DNA of 64,000 bases from Collimonas sp. OK412 (GCF_900112135.1 NZ_FOLC01000001.1:310001-374000), one strand, 5' to 3'. Positions 47,472-57,118 are shown, counted from the first letter of the stretch. Translations and numbers: made by a program. Notes: generated by a model from the letters alone, not told the origin.

Positions 47472-47494
47472 GCAGGGCGGCAATCCCGCCCTGC
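47472..47494 (+). terminator. hairpin between trpB and trpA
   Basis: GCAGGGCGG (47472-47480) and CCGCCCTGC (47486-47494) form a perfect 9-bp stem with a five-base loop. No T run follows, so it is more likely an mRNA-stability or pausing element than a terminator. Confidence 0.5.
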
Positions 47495-47523
47495 AGTCCT
47501 GACCACCTCATCCAATAGATACC

Positions 47524-48321
47524 ATGTCCCGAATCCAGACTACCTTGGCAGCGCTCGCTGCAAACAATAAAAAAGGCTTGATCCCTTTCATCACCGCCGG
47601 CGACCCGGCGCCGGAACTGACGGTGCCGCTGATGCATGCGCTGGTCAGGGGCGGCGCCGACATCCTGGAACTGGGCGTGCCGTTTTCCGATCCGATGGCA
47701 GAAGGCCCGGTAATCCAGCGTGCTTGCGAACGGGCGCTCAAGTTCGGCGTCAGCCTGCATGACGTCCTGGGCTATGTGCGCCAGTTCCGGCAGACCGACA
47801 GCAGCACGCCGGTGGTGCTGATGGGTTACGCCAATCCGCTGGAGCGGATGGGTGTCGACGCCTTCATCGCTGCCGCAAAAGAGGCTGGGGTCGATGGCAG
47901 CATCGTGGTCGACTATCCGCCTGAAGAATGCGAAGAGTTTGCCGAAAAGATGCAGGCCAACGGCATGGATCCGATTTTCCTGCTGGCGCCGACCTCGACC
48001 GAAGAGCGGATAATGCAGGTGGCCAAGGTCAGCAGCGGATTCACGTATTATGTTTCATTGAAAGGCGTGACCGGCGCCGCCAATATCGATACCGGCGAAG
48101 TGGCGGCCCGGGTGGCGGCGATCCGCAAGCATGTCAAATTGCCAATCGGCGTCGGTTTCGGCATCCGCGATGCGGCCACCGCCAAGGCTGTGGCGCAGGT
48201 GTCGGATGCGGTGGTGATCGGCAGCCGGATCATCCAGGAACTGGAGAATACGCCGCCGGAACAGGCTGTAGCTGCGGTAGAAAGCTTCCTGTCAGGGATC
48301 AGGAAAGCGCTGGACGAGTAA
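47524..48321 (+). CDS. trpA: tryptophan synthase alpha chain
   Basis: A 265-residue TIM-barrel enzyme releasing indole from indole-glycerol phosphate. Catalytic residues are in [20 protein letters not shown] (Glu and Asp), with [11 protein letters not shown] at the start, VPPEE-like [11 protein letters not shown], and the phosphate-binding [12 protein letters not shown]. Last gene of the trpFBA set; accD follows after a 114-base gap. Confidence 0.96.
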   Translation: MSRIQTTLAALAANNKKGLIPFITAGDPAPELTVPLMHALVRGGADILELGVPFSDPMAEGPVIQRACERALKFGVSLHDVLGYVRQFRQTDSSTPVVLMGYANPLERMGVDAFIAAAKEAGVDGSIVVDYPPEECEEFAEKMQANGMDPIFLLAPTSTEERIMQVAKVSSGFTYYVSLKGVTGAANIDTGEVAARVAAIRKHVKLPIGVGFGIRDAATAKAVAQVSDAVVIGSRIIQELENTPPEQAVAAVESFLSGIRKALDE

Positions 48322-48435
48322 TCGGCATGTCAAAATGGCAAATATTTCCCGGGTTGGCTGGATTGATTAGCTATTTCGCCGATTTGGGGATGAAGGTACA
48401 ATTCGGCAGGAAAAAAATCTGAAGGAGGTCGCTCT

Positions 48436-49308
48436 ATGAGTTGGCTAGAAAAATTACTACCCCCACGTATTCAGCGCAGCGACTCGGCAACCCGTAAATC
48501 GATCCCCGAGGGATTGTGGGTCAAATGCCCGTCATGCGAAGCGGTTTTGTATCGCACCGACCTGGAGTCGAACATCCATGTTTGCCCGAAGTGCAACCAT
48601 CACATGCGGATACGTGCACGCGAACGCCTGGACGCCTTGCTGGACGCCGGCGGCCGCTATGAGATCGGCCAGGAAACCCTGCCGATCGACACTCTCAAAT
48701 TCAAAGACAGTAAAAAATACCCTGACCGCCTGAAGGCCGCCATGGACGCTACCGGTGAAACCGATGCGCTGGTGGTGCTGGGTGGTTCCATCATGACGTT
48801 GCCGGTGGTGGTGGCGGCGTTCGAGTTTGAATTCATGGGCGGTTCCATGGGTTCGGTGGTGGGCGAGCGTTTTGTGCGCGGGGCCCAGGTTGCGCTGGAG
48901 CAGAAGGTGCCGTTCATCTGCATCACGGCTACCGGCGGCGCGCGCATGCAGGAGGGCTTGCTGTCCCTGATGCAAATGGCCAAGACCACCTCGATGCTGA
49001 CCAAGCTGTCCGAGAAGAAGCTGCCGTTCATCAGCGTCCTGACCGATCCGACCATGGGTGGCGTGTCGGCTTCGTTCGCCTTCATGGGCGACGTCGTGAT
49101 CGCCGAACCGAAGGCGCTGATCGGCTTTGCCGGCCCGCGCGTGATCGAGAACACCGTGCGCGAAAAGCTGCCTGAAGGCTTCCAGCGCGCTGAATTCCTG
49201 GTTACCAAGGGCGCCGTCGACATGATCGTCGACCGCCGCAAGATGCGTGAAGAAATCGCGCGCCTGTTGGCGTTGCTGCAGGACCAGCCAGTCGAATCCA
49301 TCGCTTGA
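48436..49308 (+). CDS. accD: acetyl-CoA carboxylase carboxyltransferase beta subunit
   Basis: A 290-residue subunit with an N-terminal zinc ribbon ([30 protein letters not shown], four Cys) and a crotonase-like carboxyltransferase core ([49 protein letters not shown]). It joins AccA to carboxylate acetyl-CoA in fatty-acid synthesis. Strong GAAGGAGG box. Followed by a terminator, then folC, as in many proteobacteria. Confidence 0.97.
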   Translation: MSWLEKLLPPRIQRSDSATRKSIPEGLWVKCPSCEAVLYRTDLESNIHVCPKCNHHMRIRARERLDALLDAGGRYEIGQETLPIDTLKFKDSKKYPDRLKAAMDATGETDALVVLGGSIMTLPVVVAAFEFEFMGGSMGSVVGERFVRGAQVALEQKVPFICITATGGARMQEGLLSLMQMAKTTSMLTKLSEKKLPFISVLTDPTMGGVSASFAFMGDVVIAEPKALIGFAGPRVIENTVREKLPEGFQRAEFLVTKGAVDMIVDRRKMREEIARLLALLQDQPVESIA

Positions 49309-49325
49309 TGTGAATTTCGCCCCAG

Positions 49326-49360
49326 GGCCTGAACTGTTGCGGTTCAGGCCTTTTGTTTTT
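49326..49360 (+). terminator. terminator after accD
   Basis: GGCCTGAAC (49326-49334) and GTTCAGGCC (49342-49350) form a perfect 9-bp stem followed by TTTTGTTTTT. A textbook rho-independent terminator 17 bases after accD. Confidence 0.88.
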
Positions 49361-49374
49361 AGTTGGATGTCAAA

Positions 49375-50685
49375 ATGTCAAATATCCCCGCCAAGCCCGT
49401 GACGCTGGCCGACTGGCTCGCCCTGCTGGAGTCGCGCCATTTCAAAACCATCGACATGGGCCTGGACCGGGTAGTGCAGGTGAAAGACCGGTTGCAGCTG
49501 CAATTCGACTGCCCTGTGATCATGGTGGCCGGCACCAACGGCAAAGGTTCGACCTGCGCCATGCTGGAATCGATACTGCTGCGCGCCGGCTACAAGGTTG
49601 GGCTGTATATCAAGCCGCATTTCCTCGATTTCAACGAGCGCGCCCGCATCGGCGGCGAATCGGCCTCGGATGCGGCCCTGATCGCCAGCTTTGAGGCAGT
49701 CGAAGCGCAGCGCGGCGACATTTCCCTGACGTATTTTGAATTCACCACGCTAGCCATCATGCATTTGCTGGCAGAGGCAAAACTCGACGTGGTGATCCTG
49801 GAAGTCGGCCTGGGCGGGCGCCTGGATGCGGTCAATATCGTCGATGCCGACGTCTCCATCGTCACCAGCGTCGACATCGACCACATCGAATACCTGGGCG
49901 ACACCCGCGAGAAAATCGGCTTTGAAAAGGCCGGCATCTTCCGCGCCGGCAAAACCGCGGTGTGCAGCGATCCGGTGCCGCCGCAATCCCTGATCGACCA
50001 TGCCAACGCGATCGGCGCCGACCTTTGGCTGCTGGGCCGCGATTTCAACTACACCGGCGACAAGCAGCAGTGGAATTACGGCGGCCGCGGCCAGCGCCGC
50101 AATGCGCTCGGCTACCCCAGCCTGCGCGGCGCCAACCAGCTGCTCAATGCCTCGGCGGCGCTGGCCGCGCTGGAAGCCTTGCGCGACCGCCTGCCGGTCA
50201 GTGCGCAGGAAGTGCGCAGCGGTTTCGTCATGATGGATCTGCCGGGCCGTTTCCAGGTCTTGCCAGGACAGCCGCTGGTGATCCTGGACGTCGCCCACAA
50301 TCCGCACGCCGCGGCGACCCTGGCCCAGAACCTCGACAACATGGGGTTTCATCCGTACACCTATGCGGTGTTCGGCGCCATGCTGGACAAGGATATCGAA
50401 GGCATCGTGGCGCAGCTGAAGACGCGCATCGACCACTGGTGCCTGACCGCCTTGCCGCTGCCGCGCGCCGCCAGCGGCGAGCAGTTGAAAGAACGTTTGC
50501 TGGAAGCGGGTGTCCATGCAGAGCAGGGAGCGGATGCGCAAAGCAGCATCCTTTCCTTCGATTCTCCCGAGCTGGCCTATGCAAATGCATTAAGCAGGGC
50601 AGGCGAGAATGATAGAATTGTGGTTTTCGGATCGTTCCTGACCGTGGCTGGCGTAATGGCAGCCAGGAAGTCTGGATTTCACTGA
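49375..50685 (+). CDS. folC: dihydrofolate synthase/folylpolyglutamate synthase
   Basis: A 436-residue Mur-ligase-type ATP enzyme adding glutamate to dihydropteroate and folates. The P-loop is VAGTNGKGSTCAML; YFEFTTLAIMHLL, EVGLGGRLDAVNIVDADVSIVTSVDIDHIEYLG and LDVAHNPHAA are the other family blocks. ATG at 49375 is chosen over a TTG at 49363. It begins 14 bases past the accD terminator. Followed by the SPOR, cvpA and purF genes. Confidence 0.95.
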   Translation: MSNIPAKPVTLADWLALLESRHFKTIDMGLDRVVQVKDRLQLQFDCPVIMVAGTNGKGSTCAMLESILLRAGYKVGLYIKPHFLDFNERARIGGESASDAALIASFEAVEAQRGDISLTYFEFTTLAIMHLLAEAKLDVVILEVGLGGRLDAVNIVDADVSIVTSVDIDHIEYLGDTREKIGFEKAGIFRAGKTAVCSDPVPPQSLIDHANAIGADLWLLGRDFNYTGDKQQWNYGGRGQRRNALGYPSLRGANQLLNASAALAALEALRDRLPVSAQEVRSGFVMMDLPGRFQVLPGQPLVILDVAHNPHAAATLAQNLDNMGFHPYTYAVFGAMLDKDIEGIVAQLKTRIDHWCLTALPLPRAASGEQLKERLLEAGVHAEQGADAQSSILSFDSPELAYANALSRAGENDRIVVFGSFLTVAGVMAARKSGFH

Positions 50686-50740
50686 CGATTGACCGGCAGG
50701 CGCCTATGGCGCCGGCTCACTAGCTAGCTAAAAATATCGC

Positions 50741-51685
50741 ATGGGTTTGTTCTCTTTTCTTCGCAAAAACAAGCAGCAAACCGACCCTGACCAGGGTATT
50801 TATCGTTCCAAGGCCGATACCGGCATCGGTCCCGGCGCCGAGCAGGCCGAACTGCCGCTGCGCAACCGCAAAACCAAGGCAAGCAAGGCTGGCAACCAGG
50901 CGAACGAAGCGGTAGATCCGGTACTGCCGGAAAAGAAGCGCGCCCGGCGCCGCCTGGTGGGAGCGGTGGCCCTGGTGCTGGCGGTGGTCATCATCTTGCC
51001 GATGATCCTCGATTCAGAGCCGAAGCCGCTGGCTGACGATATTGCGATCCAGATTCCATCGCGCGATAAACCCGGCGCCAGCGCCAGCGCGTCGGCCAGC
51101 GCTGCAGCCCCGCTCAGCAACAGCAGCGGCCTCGACCGCCAGGAAGAAATAGTCGATCCGGCCAGCGCCCCGGTGACGCCAGCGCCGCCGGCAGCCGCCG
51201 GCAAGCCTGCCGCTGCCGACAATGCCGCCGTGACCACTCCTGCGCCACCCAAGATGGCTCCAGTGGTGCCGCCTGAAGCCGCCCCAAAACCGGAACCAAA
51301 GCCGGAATCCAAGCCAAAGCCAGAGGTCAAGCCGGAAGCCAAGCCAAAACCTGAGCCGAAACCGGCCCCGGTAGCGGAAAAGCATGACGATGCGGCGCGT
51401 GCCCAGGCGATCCTGGAAGGACGAGCCGATGCAGCGCCGGCAGCCGACAAGAAACCGGCGAAATTCGTGCTGCAGGTAGCCGCGCTGGCGTCGCAGGACA
51501 AGGTCGATGAGCTGCAAGGCAAGCTGAAGGAAGCCGGCATCCGCTCCTATACGCAAAAAGTCCCGACCCAGGCGGGTGAACGCATCCGTATCCGCGTCGG
51601 CCCGTTCAGCAGCAAGGAAGAAGCTGAAAAAACCCGCGCCAAGCTGGGCAAGCTGGGGCTGAACGGCAGTTTGATTCCAGGCTGA
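50741..51685 (+). CDS. SPOR domain protein, DedD-like
   Basis: A 314-residue inner-membrane protein: short cytoplasmic start, one membrane helix about 72-90 (LVGAVALVLAVVIILPMIL), a long Ala/Pro/Lys linker with PKPE-type repeats (about 180-205), and a C-terminal SPOR domain about 240-312 (KFVLQVAALASQDKVDELQGKLKEAGIRSYTQKV, RIRVGPFSSKEEAEKTRAKL) that binds denuded septal peptidoglycan. The folC - SPOR - cvpA order equals folC - dedD - cvpA of E. coli, supporting a DedD-like division role. Confidence 0.9.
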   Translation: MGLFSFLRKNKQQTDPDQGIYRSKADTGIGPGAEQAELPLRNRKTKASKAGNQANEAVDPVLPEKKRARRRLVGAVALVLAVVIILPMILDSEPKPLADDIAIQIPSRDKPGASASASASAAAPLSNSSGLDRQEEIVDPASAPVTPAPPAAAGKPAAADNAAVTTPAPPKMAPVVPPEAAPKPEPKPESKPKPEVKPEAKPKPEPKPAPVAEKHDDAARAQAILEGRADAAPAADKKPAKFVLQVAALASQDKVDELQGKLKEAGIRSYTQKVPTQAGERIRIRVGPFSSKEEAEKTRAKLGKLGLNGSLIPG

Positions 51686-51754
51686 CCAGCGGGCGGCTTG
51701 ATTTAAGCCGCATGCGGCGCCATATGGATCACTGATCAGGGATATGCAGGCAGC

Positions 51755-52243
51755 GTGACAATTTTCGACTATCTGGTGTTTTTCGTACTGATCTGCTCGG
51801 TCGTGATCAGCACCCTGCGCGGCCTGGTCAAGGAAATCCTGTCGTTGGCGAGCTGGGTAGTCGCCTTGGTGGTGGCCAACGCCTATGGTGAAAATCTGGC
51901 AAAATTGCTCCCCGATGCGATTCCGGGAAATGTAACGCGCTTAATCGTGGCTTTCCTAGCCTTGTTTATTGGCGTAAGGTTATTAATGATGTTGTTGAGC
52001 ATGACCGTCGATGCCATGGTCAAGGCCAGCGGCCTGGGGCTGGTGGACCACGGGCTGGGCGTGCTGTTCGGACTGGCGCGCGGCCTGGTGCTGGTGCTGG
52101 CAGCGGTGCTGGTGTGTGGCGCTACGGCAATTCCGCAACAGCCTTTCTGGCGCGATGCGATGCTGAGCCCGCTGGCGGAGGCTGCCGCGCGGAATGCGAT
52201 ACCCTATTTGCCGGGGCAGTTCGCCAGCCACTTGAAGTTTTGA
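51755..52243 (+). CDS. cvpA: CvpA family inner-membrane protein
   Basis: A 162-residue protein with four membrane helices (IFDYLVFFVLICSVVISTLRGLVKEILSLASWVVALVV, then VTRLIVAFLALFIGVRLLMMLLS and GLVLVLAAVLVCGATAI). CvpA was named for colicin V production and affects envelope homeostasis. The start is GTG at 51755. Gene order cvpA - purF is widespread. Translation precedes purF by 74 bases. Confidence 0.9.
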   Translation: MTIFDYLVFFVLICSVVISTLRGLVKEILSLASWVVALVVANAYGENLAKLLPDAIPGNVTRLIVAFLALFIGVRLLMMLLSMTVDAMVKASGLGLVDHGLGVLFGLARGLVLVLAAVLVCGATAIPQQPFWRDAMLSPLAEAAARNAIPYLPGQFASHLKF

Positions 52244-52317
52244 ATTTGTTTGACCGGACTTGCGTCACCTCCGCAAGTCCCTCTAGTACCGGATTGTTTA
52301 TTGTTTAGGAGTCCACC

Positions 52318-53835
52318 ATGTGTGGCATAGTCGGCATCGCTTCCCAGAACCCCGCCAATCAGCTCATCTATGACGCCTTGCTGCTTTTGCAGCATCGCGG
52401 CCAGGATGCAGCGGGGATCGCAACCAACCACGGCAACGGATTTTTCATGCACAAGGCCAACGGCCTGGTGCGCGACGTCTTCCGTACCCGCAACATGCGT
52501 TCCTTGCCAGGCAACTACGGCATCGGCCAGGTGCGCTACCCGACCGCCGGCACCGCCAGCGCGGAAGAGGCGCAACCGTTCTACGTCAATGCGCCGTTCG
52601 GCATCATCCTGGCGCACAACGGCAACCTGACCAACGCCGAGCAGCTGAAGATCGAGATGTTCAAGAACGATCGCCGCCATATCAACACCGATTCCGATAC
52701 GGAAGTATTGCTCAACGTGCTGGCGCACGAGATCCAGCAAGAGACCAGGGGCTATTCGCTCGATCCTGGCGTCTTGTTCAAGGCCGTGGCCAACGTCCAC
52801 AAGCGGGTGCGCGGTTCTTACGCCGTGGTGGCGCAGATTGCCGGCCACGGTTTGCTGGCGTTCCGCGATCCGTACGGCATCCGGCCGCTGTGCATCGGCC
52901 TTAACGAAACCGACAAGGGCACCGAATACGTCATCGCCAGCGAATCGGTTGCGCTGGAAGGTTTGGGTTTCCGTTTCCTGCGCGACGTCACGCCGGGCGA
53001 AGCGATTTTCATCGATATCGACGGCCAGATGTACAACCAGCAGTGCGCCGACAATCCGACCCTGAATCCGTGCGCCTTTGAATTCGTGTACCTGGCCCGT
53101 CCCGATTCGATCATCGACGGCGCCTCGGTGTACGCCACCCGCCTGAAGATGGGCGAATACCTGGCCGACAAGATCAAGCGCGAATTCCACAGCGGCGATA
53201 TCGACGTGGTCATGCCGATCCCGGATTCGTCGCGTCCGGCCGCAATCCAGCTGGCGCTCAAGCTCAATATCGAGTACCGCGAAGGTTTCATCAAGAACCG
53301 TTACATCGGCCGCACCTTCCTGATGCCAGGACAGGCGATCCGCAAGAAATCGGTACGCCAGAAACTCAATGCGATCGGCTCCGAGTTCAAGGGCAAGACT
53401 GTGCTGCTGGTCGACGATTCGATCGTGCGCGGCACCACCAGCCGCGAGATCGTGCAGATGGCGCGCGATTCCGGCGCCAAGCGCGTGATCTTCGCCTCGG
53501 CCGCGCCGCCGGTGAAGTTCCCCAATGTCTACGGCATCGACATGCCGACCCGCGGCGAACTGATTGCCTATGGCCGCAGCGATGAAGAAGTGTGCCGCGA
53601 AATTACCGCCGATGCGCTGGTGTACCAGGATATCGACGCCCTCAAGCGTTCGATTTCCGACGTCAACCCGTTGCTGAGGAATTTCGAAGCGTCCTGCTTC
53701 GACGGCAACTACATCACCGGCGATATTTCGCGCGACTACCTCGACCGCATCGAGTTTGCACGCAACAATCCCAAGCCTGAAAGCGAAGACGCGGTACGTT
53801 CGCAGCTGAACCTGAGCCTGGCGCAAGTCGACTAG
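52318..53835 (+). CDS. purF: amidophosphoribosyltransferase
   Basis: A 505-residue enzyme for the first step of purine synthesis. After Met removal the nucleophile is Cys 2 (MCGIVGIASQN). The Ntn glutaminase domain contains LQHRGQDAAGIAT, and IGQVRYPTAGTAS; the phosphoribosyl domain has the PRPP loop TVLLVDDSIVRGTTSREIV. The stop codon TAG at 53833-53835 forms the first bases of the hairpin repeat element that follows. Start has an AGGAG box. Confidence 0.97.
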   Translation: MCGIVGIASQNPANQLIYDALLLLQHRGQDAAGIATNHGNGFFMHKANGLVRDVFRTRNMRSLPGNYGIGQVRYPTAGTASAEEAQPFYVNAPFGIILAHNGNLTNAEQLKIEMFKNDRRHINTDSDTEVLLNVLAHEIQQETRGYSLDPGVLFKAVANVHKRVRGSYAVVAQIAGHGLLAFRDPYGIRPLCIGLNETDKGTEYVIASESVALEGLGFRFLRDVTPGEAIFIDIDGQMYNQQCADNPTLNPCAFEFVYLARPDSIIDGASVYATRLKMGEYLADKIKREFHSGDIDVVMPIPDSSRPAAIQLALKLNIEYREGFIKNRYIGRTFLMPGQAIRKKSVRQKLNAIGSEFKGKTVLLVDDSIVRGTTSREIVQMARDSGAKRVIFASAAPPVKFPNVYGIDMPTRGELIAYGRSDEEVCREITADALVYQDIDALKRSISDVNPLLRNFEASCFDGNYITGDISRDYLDRIEFARNNPKPESEDAVRSQLNLSLAQVD

Positions 53836-53994
53836 TGGACTGTAACAGCCGAATCAGGAGTGAAGGGCGCGTATCCGGCGTGCAGGGCAAGGCGCACAGC
53901 GCAGCAATAGCGGGACTATTGCGAGCATGTGCAACGCCGCCATGCGTGTCGGATACGTGACAAGCACTTCTGATTTGGTTGTTACAGTCCACTA
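53833..53994. repeat. 162-bp imperfect palindromic intergenic element (MITE/REP-like)
   Basis: The ends are perfect 15-bp inverted repeats (TAGTGGACTGTAACA and its complement, 53833-53847 and 53980-53994). The two halves match along most of their length, mostly with G/A differences that would still pair as G-U in RNA, and the centre is GCAATAG - CGGGA - CTATTGC (53904-53922). One long hairpin would form. The left end includes the purF stop. No gene inside. It looks like a non-autonomous mobile or REP-type intergenic unit; multicopy status cannot be checked in this window. Confidence 0.8.
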
Positions 53995-54018
53995 ACCTTG
54001 TCATTGCGGGACTGCAAG

Positions 54019-54048
54019 GCAGGGTGGCCAGGTAATGGCCCACCCTGC
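54019..54048 (+). terminator. hairpin downstream of purF element
   Basis: GCAGGGTGGCC (54019-54029) pairs with GGCCCACCCTGC (54037-54048), with one bulged base. No T tract follows. Possibly the original purF end structure now separated from the gene by the repeat element. Confidence 0.4.
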
Positions 54049-54083
54049 GCTTGCCGAAGTTCCCAAATAAGTAGCGATCAAAC

Positions 54084-55319
54084 ATGACTCAAAAATACGG
54101 TTTCACCACCACCATCCTGCACAGCGACCGCCAGAAAACCATCGAGCACGGCGCGCCGCACAAGCCGATCCACACGTCGGTGACCTGGGGCTACAGCGAT
54201 GCGCGCCAGCTGGCTGAGGTATTCCAGGGTAAGCAGTCCGGCTACCGCTATGGCCGCCAGGGCAACCCGACCGTGGCGGCGCTCGAGGACAAGGTCACCA
54301 AGATGGAAGGCGGCCTGGCGACCATCTGCTTCGCTTCCGGCATGGCAGCGATCGGCGCCGTGATACAAGGCTTGCTGCGTGAAGGCGACCACGTGGTGTC
54401 GTCGGCATTTTTGTTCGGCAATACCGCGAGCATGTGGCAGACCTACAGCGGCCAGGGCGGCAAGGTGACCATGGTCGACGCTACCGATGTGGCGCAGGTA
54501 GAGATGGCGCTGACGCCGGCTACCCGCGTCGTGTTCGTGGAAACCATCGCCAATCCGCGCACCCAGGTTGCTGATCTCAAGCGCATCGGCGAGCTGTGCC
54601 AGGCGCGCGGCATTTTGTTCGTGGTCGACAACACCATGACTTCGCCATACCTGTTCCAGCCCCGGCACGTGGGCGCGGGCCTGGTGATCAACTCGCTGAC
54701 CAAGTCCATCGGCGGCCATGGCAACGCCCTGGGCGGCGCAGTCACCGACACCGGCCTGTTTGACTGGAGCCGTTTCCCCAATATCCTCGATGTCTACAAG
54801 CGCAATCCGCAACCGCAATGGGGGCTGGCGCAGATGCGCGCCAAGAGCCTGCGCGACTTCGGCGCTTCGCTCGGGCCTGAGGCGGCGCATCATATTGCCG
54901 TGGGCGCTGAAACCATCGCGTTGCGCATGGAGCGCAGCAGCGCCAGCGCCCTGGCCGTAGCGCAGATGCTGGAGGCCGATCCACGGGTGGCCGCCGTGTA
55001 TTACCCGGGCTTGGCATCGCATCCGCAACACGCGTTGGCGGCGGACCTGTTTCGCTCAAACGGCTATCTGTTCAGTTTCGAGTTGAAGCAGGATATCGAC
55101 TGTTTCGATTACCTGAACCGGCTCAAGCTGGGGATTTCCGGCACGCACCTGGGCGACAACCGGACCCTGGTGATCGCCGTCGCGCATACGATTTTCTATG
55201 AGATGGGCGCTGAGCGCCGCGCCGCCATGGGCATCAGCGAATCGCTGATCCGGGTGTCGGTCGGCATCGAAGATACCGCCGACCTGGTGGAAGACTTCCG
55301 GCAGGCGCTGCAAGCGTAG
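54084..55319 (+). CDS. cystathionine gamma-synthase family PLP enzyme
   Basis: A 411-residue Cys/Met-metabolism PLP protein: SGYRYGRQGNPTVAALEDKVTKMEGG, CFASGMAAIGAVI, VVDNTMTSPYLFQP, and the PLP lysine in NSLTKSIGGHGNALGG. The exact reaction (cystathionine gamma-synthase, O-acylhomoserine sulfhydrylase or a lyase) cannot be fixed from motifs. The 411-residue Burkholderiales subgroup differs at its start from MetZ, so no symbol is given. It ends at a terminator shared with the convergent LOG gene. Confidence 0.88.
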   Translation: MTQKYGFTTTILHSDRQKTIEHGAPHKPIHTSVTWGYSDARQLAEVFQGKQSGYRYGRQGNPTVAALEDKVTKMEGGLATICFASGMAAIGAVIQGLLREGDHVVSSAFLFGNTASMWQTYSGQGGKVTMVDATDVAQVEMALTPATRVVFVETIANPRTQVADLKRIGELCQARGILFVVDNTMTSPYLFQPRHVGAGLVINSLTKSIGGHGNALGGAVTDTGLFDWSRFPNILDVYKRNPQPQWGLAQMRAKSLRDFGASLGPEAAHHIAVGAETIALRMERSSASALAVAQMLEADPRVAAVYYPGLASHPQHALAADLFRSNGYLFSFELKQDIDCFDYLNRLKLGISGTHLGDNRTLVIAVAHTIFYEMGAERRAAMGISESLIRVSVGIEDTADLVEDFRQALQA

Positions 55320-55337
55320 CCCGGCATGGTGATAAAG

Positions 55338-55375
55338 CGGGGCGGGCACGTTGCGTGTCCGCCCCGTTTGCATTT
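55338..55375. terminator. bidirectional terminator between convergent genes
   Basis: CGGGGCGGGCAC (55338-55349) pairs with GTGTCCGCCCCG (55355-55366, one G-T), followed by TTTGCATTT. It lies between the convergent PLP enzyme and LOG genes. Confidence 0.75.
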
Positions 55376-55965
55376 CAGATGGTGTCGCGATCCAGCCATT
55401 TCGGCACGAGATGCGGCACAAACGACTGGAACCGTTGCAGCAGCTCTTCGCCTTGTGCCGCCGCTATCAGGATTTCCGCCTGTTCGCCTTTCAGGAAGCG
55501 TTGCGACACCATGTGCTGGATGAACTGCAGCAAGCCATCATAAAAGCCGTCGACATTCAGCAGCCCGATCGGTTTCTGATGAAAGCCCAGCTGGGCCCAG
55601 GTAAACACTTCAAACAATTCTTCCAGCGTGCCGACGCCGCCAGGCATGGCGATAAAGCCGTCCGACAAATCCGCCATCATCGCCTTGCGTTCATGCATGT
55701 CCTTGACGATATGCAGTTGCGTCAAGCCTTTGTGGCCCAGCTCCTTTTGCAGCAAGGCTTGGGGAATCACGCCGGTGGCCTGGCCGCCCAGGCGCAGCAC
55801 TTCATCGGCAATGATGCCCATCAGGCCGACGTTGCCGCCGCCGTATACCAGGGCGATGCCTTGCTTGACCATGGCTTGCGCCAAGCCGCGCGCCGCGTCC
55901 GCATAAACCGGCGTGGCGCCGGGGGAAGAGCCGCAATAAACGCAGAGGGATTTGATTTCTTGCAT
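55375..55965 (-). CDS. LOG family protein (TIGR00730-type)
   Basis: A 196-residue Rossmann-like protein. Family motifs are clear: CVYCGSSPGATPVY, VYGGGNVGLMGIIADEVL, and FIAMPGGVGTLEELFEVFTWAQLG, the PGGxGTxxE nucleotide site. LOG proteins hydrolyse cytokinin or other nucleoside 5-monophosphates to base and ribose phosphate; in bacteria the physiological substrate is often unclear. Monocistronic. Confidence 0.92.
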   Translation of the reverse strand: MQEIKSLCVYCGSSPGATPVYADAARGLAQAMVKQGIALVYGGGNVGLMGIIADEVLRLGGQATGVIPQALLQKELGHKGLTQLHIVKDMHERKAMMADLSDGFIAMPGGVGTLEELFEVFTWAQLGFHQKPIGLLNVDGFYDGLLQFIQHMVSQRFLKGEQAEILIAAAQGEELLQRFQSFVPHLVPKWLDRDTI

Positions 55966-56020
55966 GGTTAAAGGATATGGAAGGTGATGTGACTGCAGCG
56001 GCAGGGCGCCGCTGCTTCGG

Positions 56021-56686
56021 TCAGGTGTTGGTTTGCAGGTATTTTGTCTTCAGCTGCTCGAAGTGCAGCAGGGTTTCGCCGCGCAGGTACGGATGCATGA
56101 GCGAGAGAACCTGGTAACAGCCGCTTGCCAGCGCATGCTCGACCACTGCCTGTTCGGTGTACTGGCGCGGATTCAGGACATACTGGTAAGACAGCCAGTA
56201 GCTGGCTACCACCACCATGTTCGACGACAGGGCGTCGATCTCGGCCGGGCTGGCCTGCAGCGTCTGGTCCTCATGCAGGCCCTGGCACAGTTCCTTGACC
56301 ACGGCAATCTTGTGGCCGAAGATTTCCTTGAAATGAAGTTCCAGGGTGCGGTTGCGCGACAGCAGGTCGTTGAGGTCGCGATAGAAAAAACGATAACGCC
56401 AGATCAGCTGGAACATGTGGTGCAGGTAATGCCAGACGTCGTGCATGGTAGGCCGCTGCCCTTGCGTCATGGCCAGCATGCGGCTGATTTCTTCTTCGAA
56501 GGTGACGAAGATCGAATTGACGATATCGTCCTTGTTCCGGAAATGGTAATACAGGTTGCCCGGCGAGATCTTCATCTCGTCGGCGATGATGGTGGTGGTG
56601 ATGTTGGGTTCGCCGAACTCGTTGAAGAGCCGTAACGACAGATCCATGATTTTTTCGCGGGTACGACGCGGCGCTTTTTGCTCCAT
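56021..56686 (-). CDS. TetR family transcriptional regulator
   Basis: A 221-residue protein: N-terminal HTH (TREKIMDLSLRLFNEFGEPNITTTIIADEMKISPGNLYYHFRNKDDIVNSIF) and a C-terminal helical ligand domain, related to the TetR_C_33/AcrR-like groups. The ATG at 56686 gives the normal N terminus; the open frame runs further upstream. It stands left of the DUF1289 gene and the aryl-polyene cluster and may or may not regulate them; the cluster begins about 800 bases away. Confidence 0.88.
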   Translation of the reverse strand: MEQKAPRRTREKIMDLSLRLFNEFGEPNITTTIIADEMKISPGNLYYHFRNKDDIVNSIFVTFEEEISRMLAMTQGQRPTMHDVWHYLHHMFQLIWRYRFFYRDLNDLLSRNRTLELHFKEIFGHKIAVVKELCQGLHEDQTLQASPAEIDALSSNMVVVASYWLSYQYVLNPRQYTEQAVVEHALASGCYQVLSLMHPYLRGETLLHFEQLKTKYLQTNT

Positions 56687-56926
56687 GACTTTATTTTCTT
56701 TCTGATATCCATTGCGCAATACTGTTTTACCAATCGGCAAACATGTTCAGTAAAGATTGTATATTGCTTCGCGCCTATCGTCGCAAATGTATTGCTGAAA
56801 TGATAGTAACCACCGGGGCAAGATCGTCGCCATGGAGAGGCGTCCATCCTGCTGCTGTTATAAAATGGAGGCTCCGGCTATGCCCGGCGTCAACCGCAGC
56901 AACGCTTCACATCTTAAAAGGTCAGC

Positions 56927-57118
56927 ATGTCAGAGTCTCCTCCTCAACGCCCCGATACTCCTTGCGTGGCGGTTTGTTCCACCACTTTCGACGATGTCTG
57001 CCGCGGTTGCGGCCGTACCGTCAACGAAGTGGCGCACTGGGTCTTCATGACCGAGGAAGAGAAAACCAGGGTCTGGGAGCGGATCACCGCCGAAGGTTAT
57101 CCGCGCCGGCAAGGATGA
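56927..57118 (+). CDS. DUF1289 protein, small zinc-type Cys protein
   Basis: A 63-residue protein with the DUF1289 pattern C-x3-C-x8-C-x2-C (CVAVCSTTFDDVCRGCGRT) and a conserved second half VNEVAHWVFMTEEEKTRVWERI. Probably binds zinc or an iron-sulfur cluster. Function unknown. Start box AAAAGG. It stands alone between divergent units. Confidence 0.87.
   Translation: MSESPPQRPDTPCVAVCSTTFDDVCRGCGRTVNEVAHWVFMTEEEKTRVWERITAEGYPRRQG

Noticed and set aside
48327-48422. 31-residue plus-strand frame between trpA and accD
   Set aside because: No clear ribosome binding site, no recognised relative, atypical of accD leaders; a leader peptide cannot be excluded but support is too weak to call.
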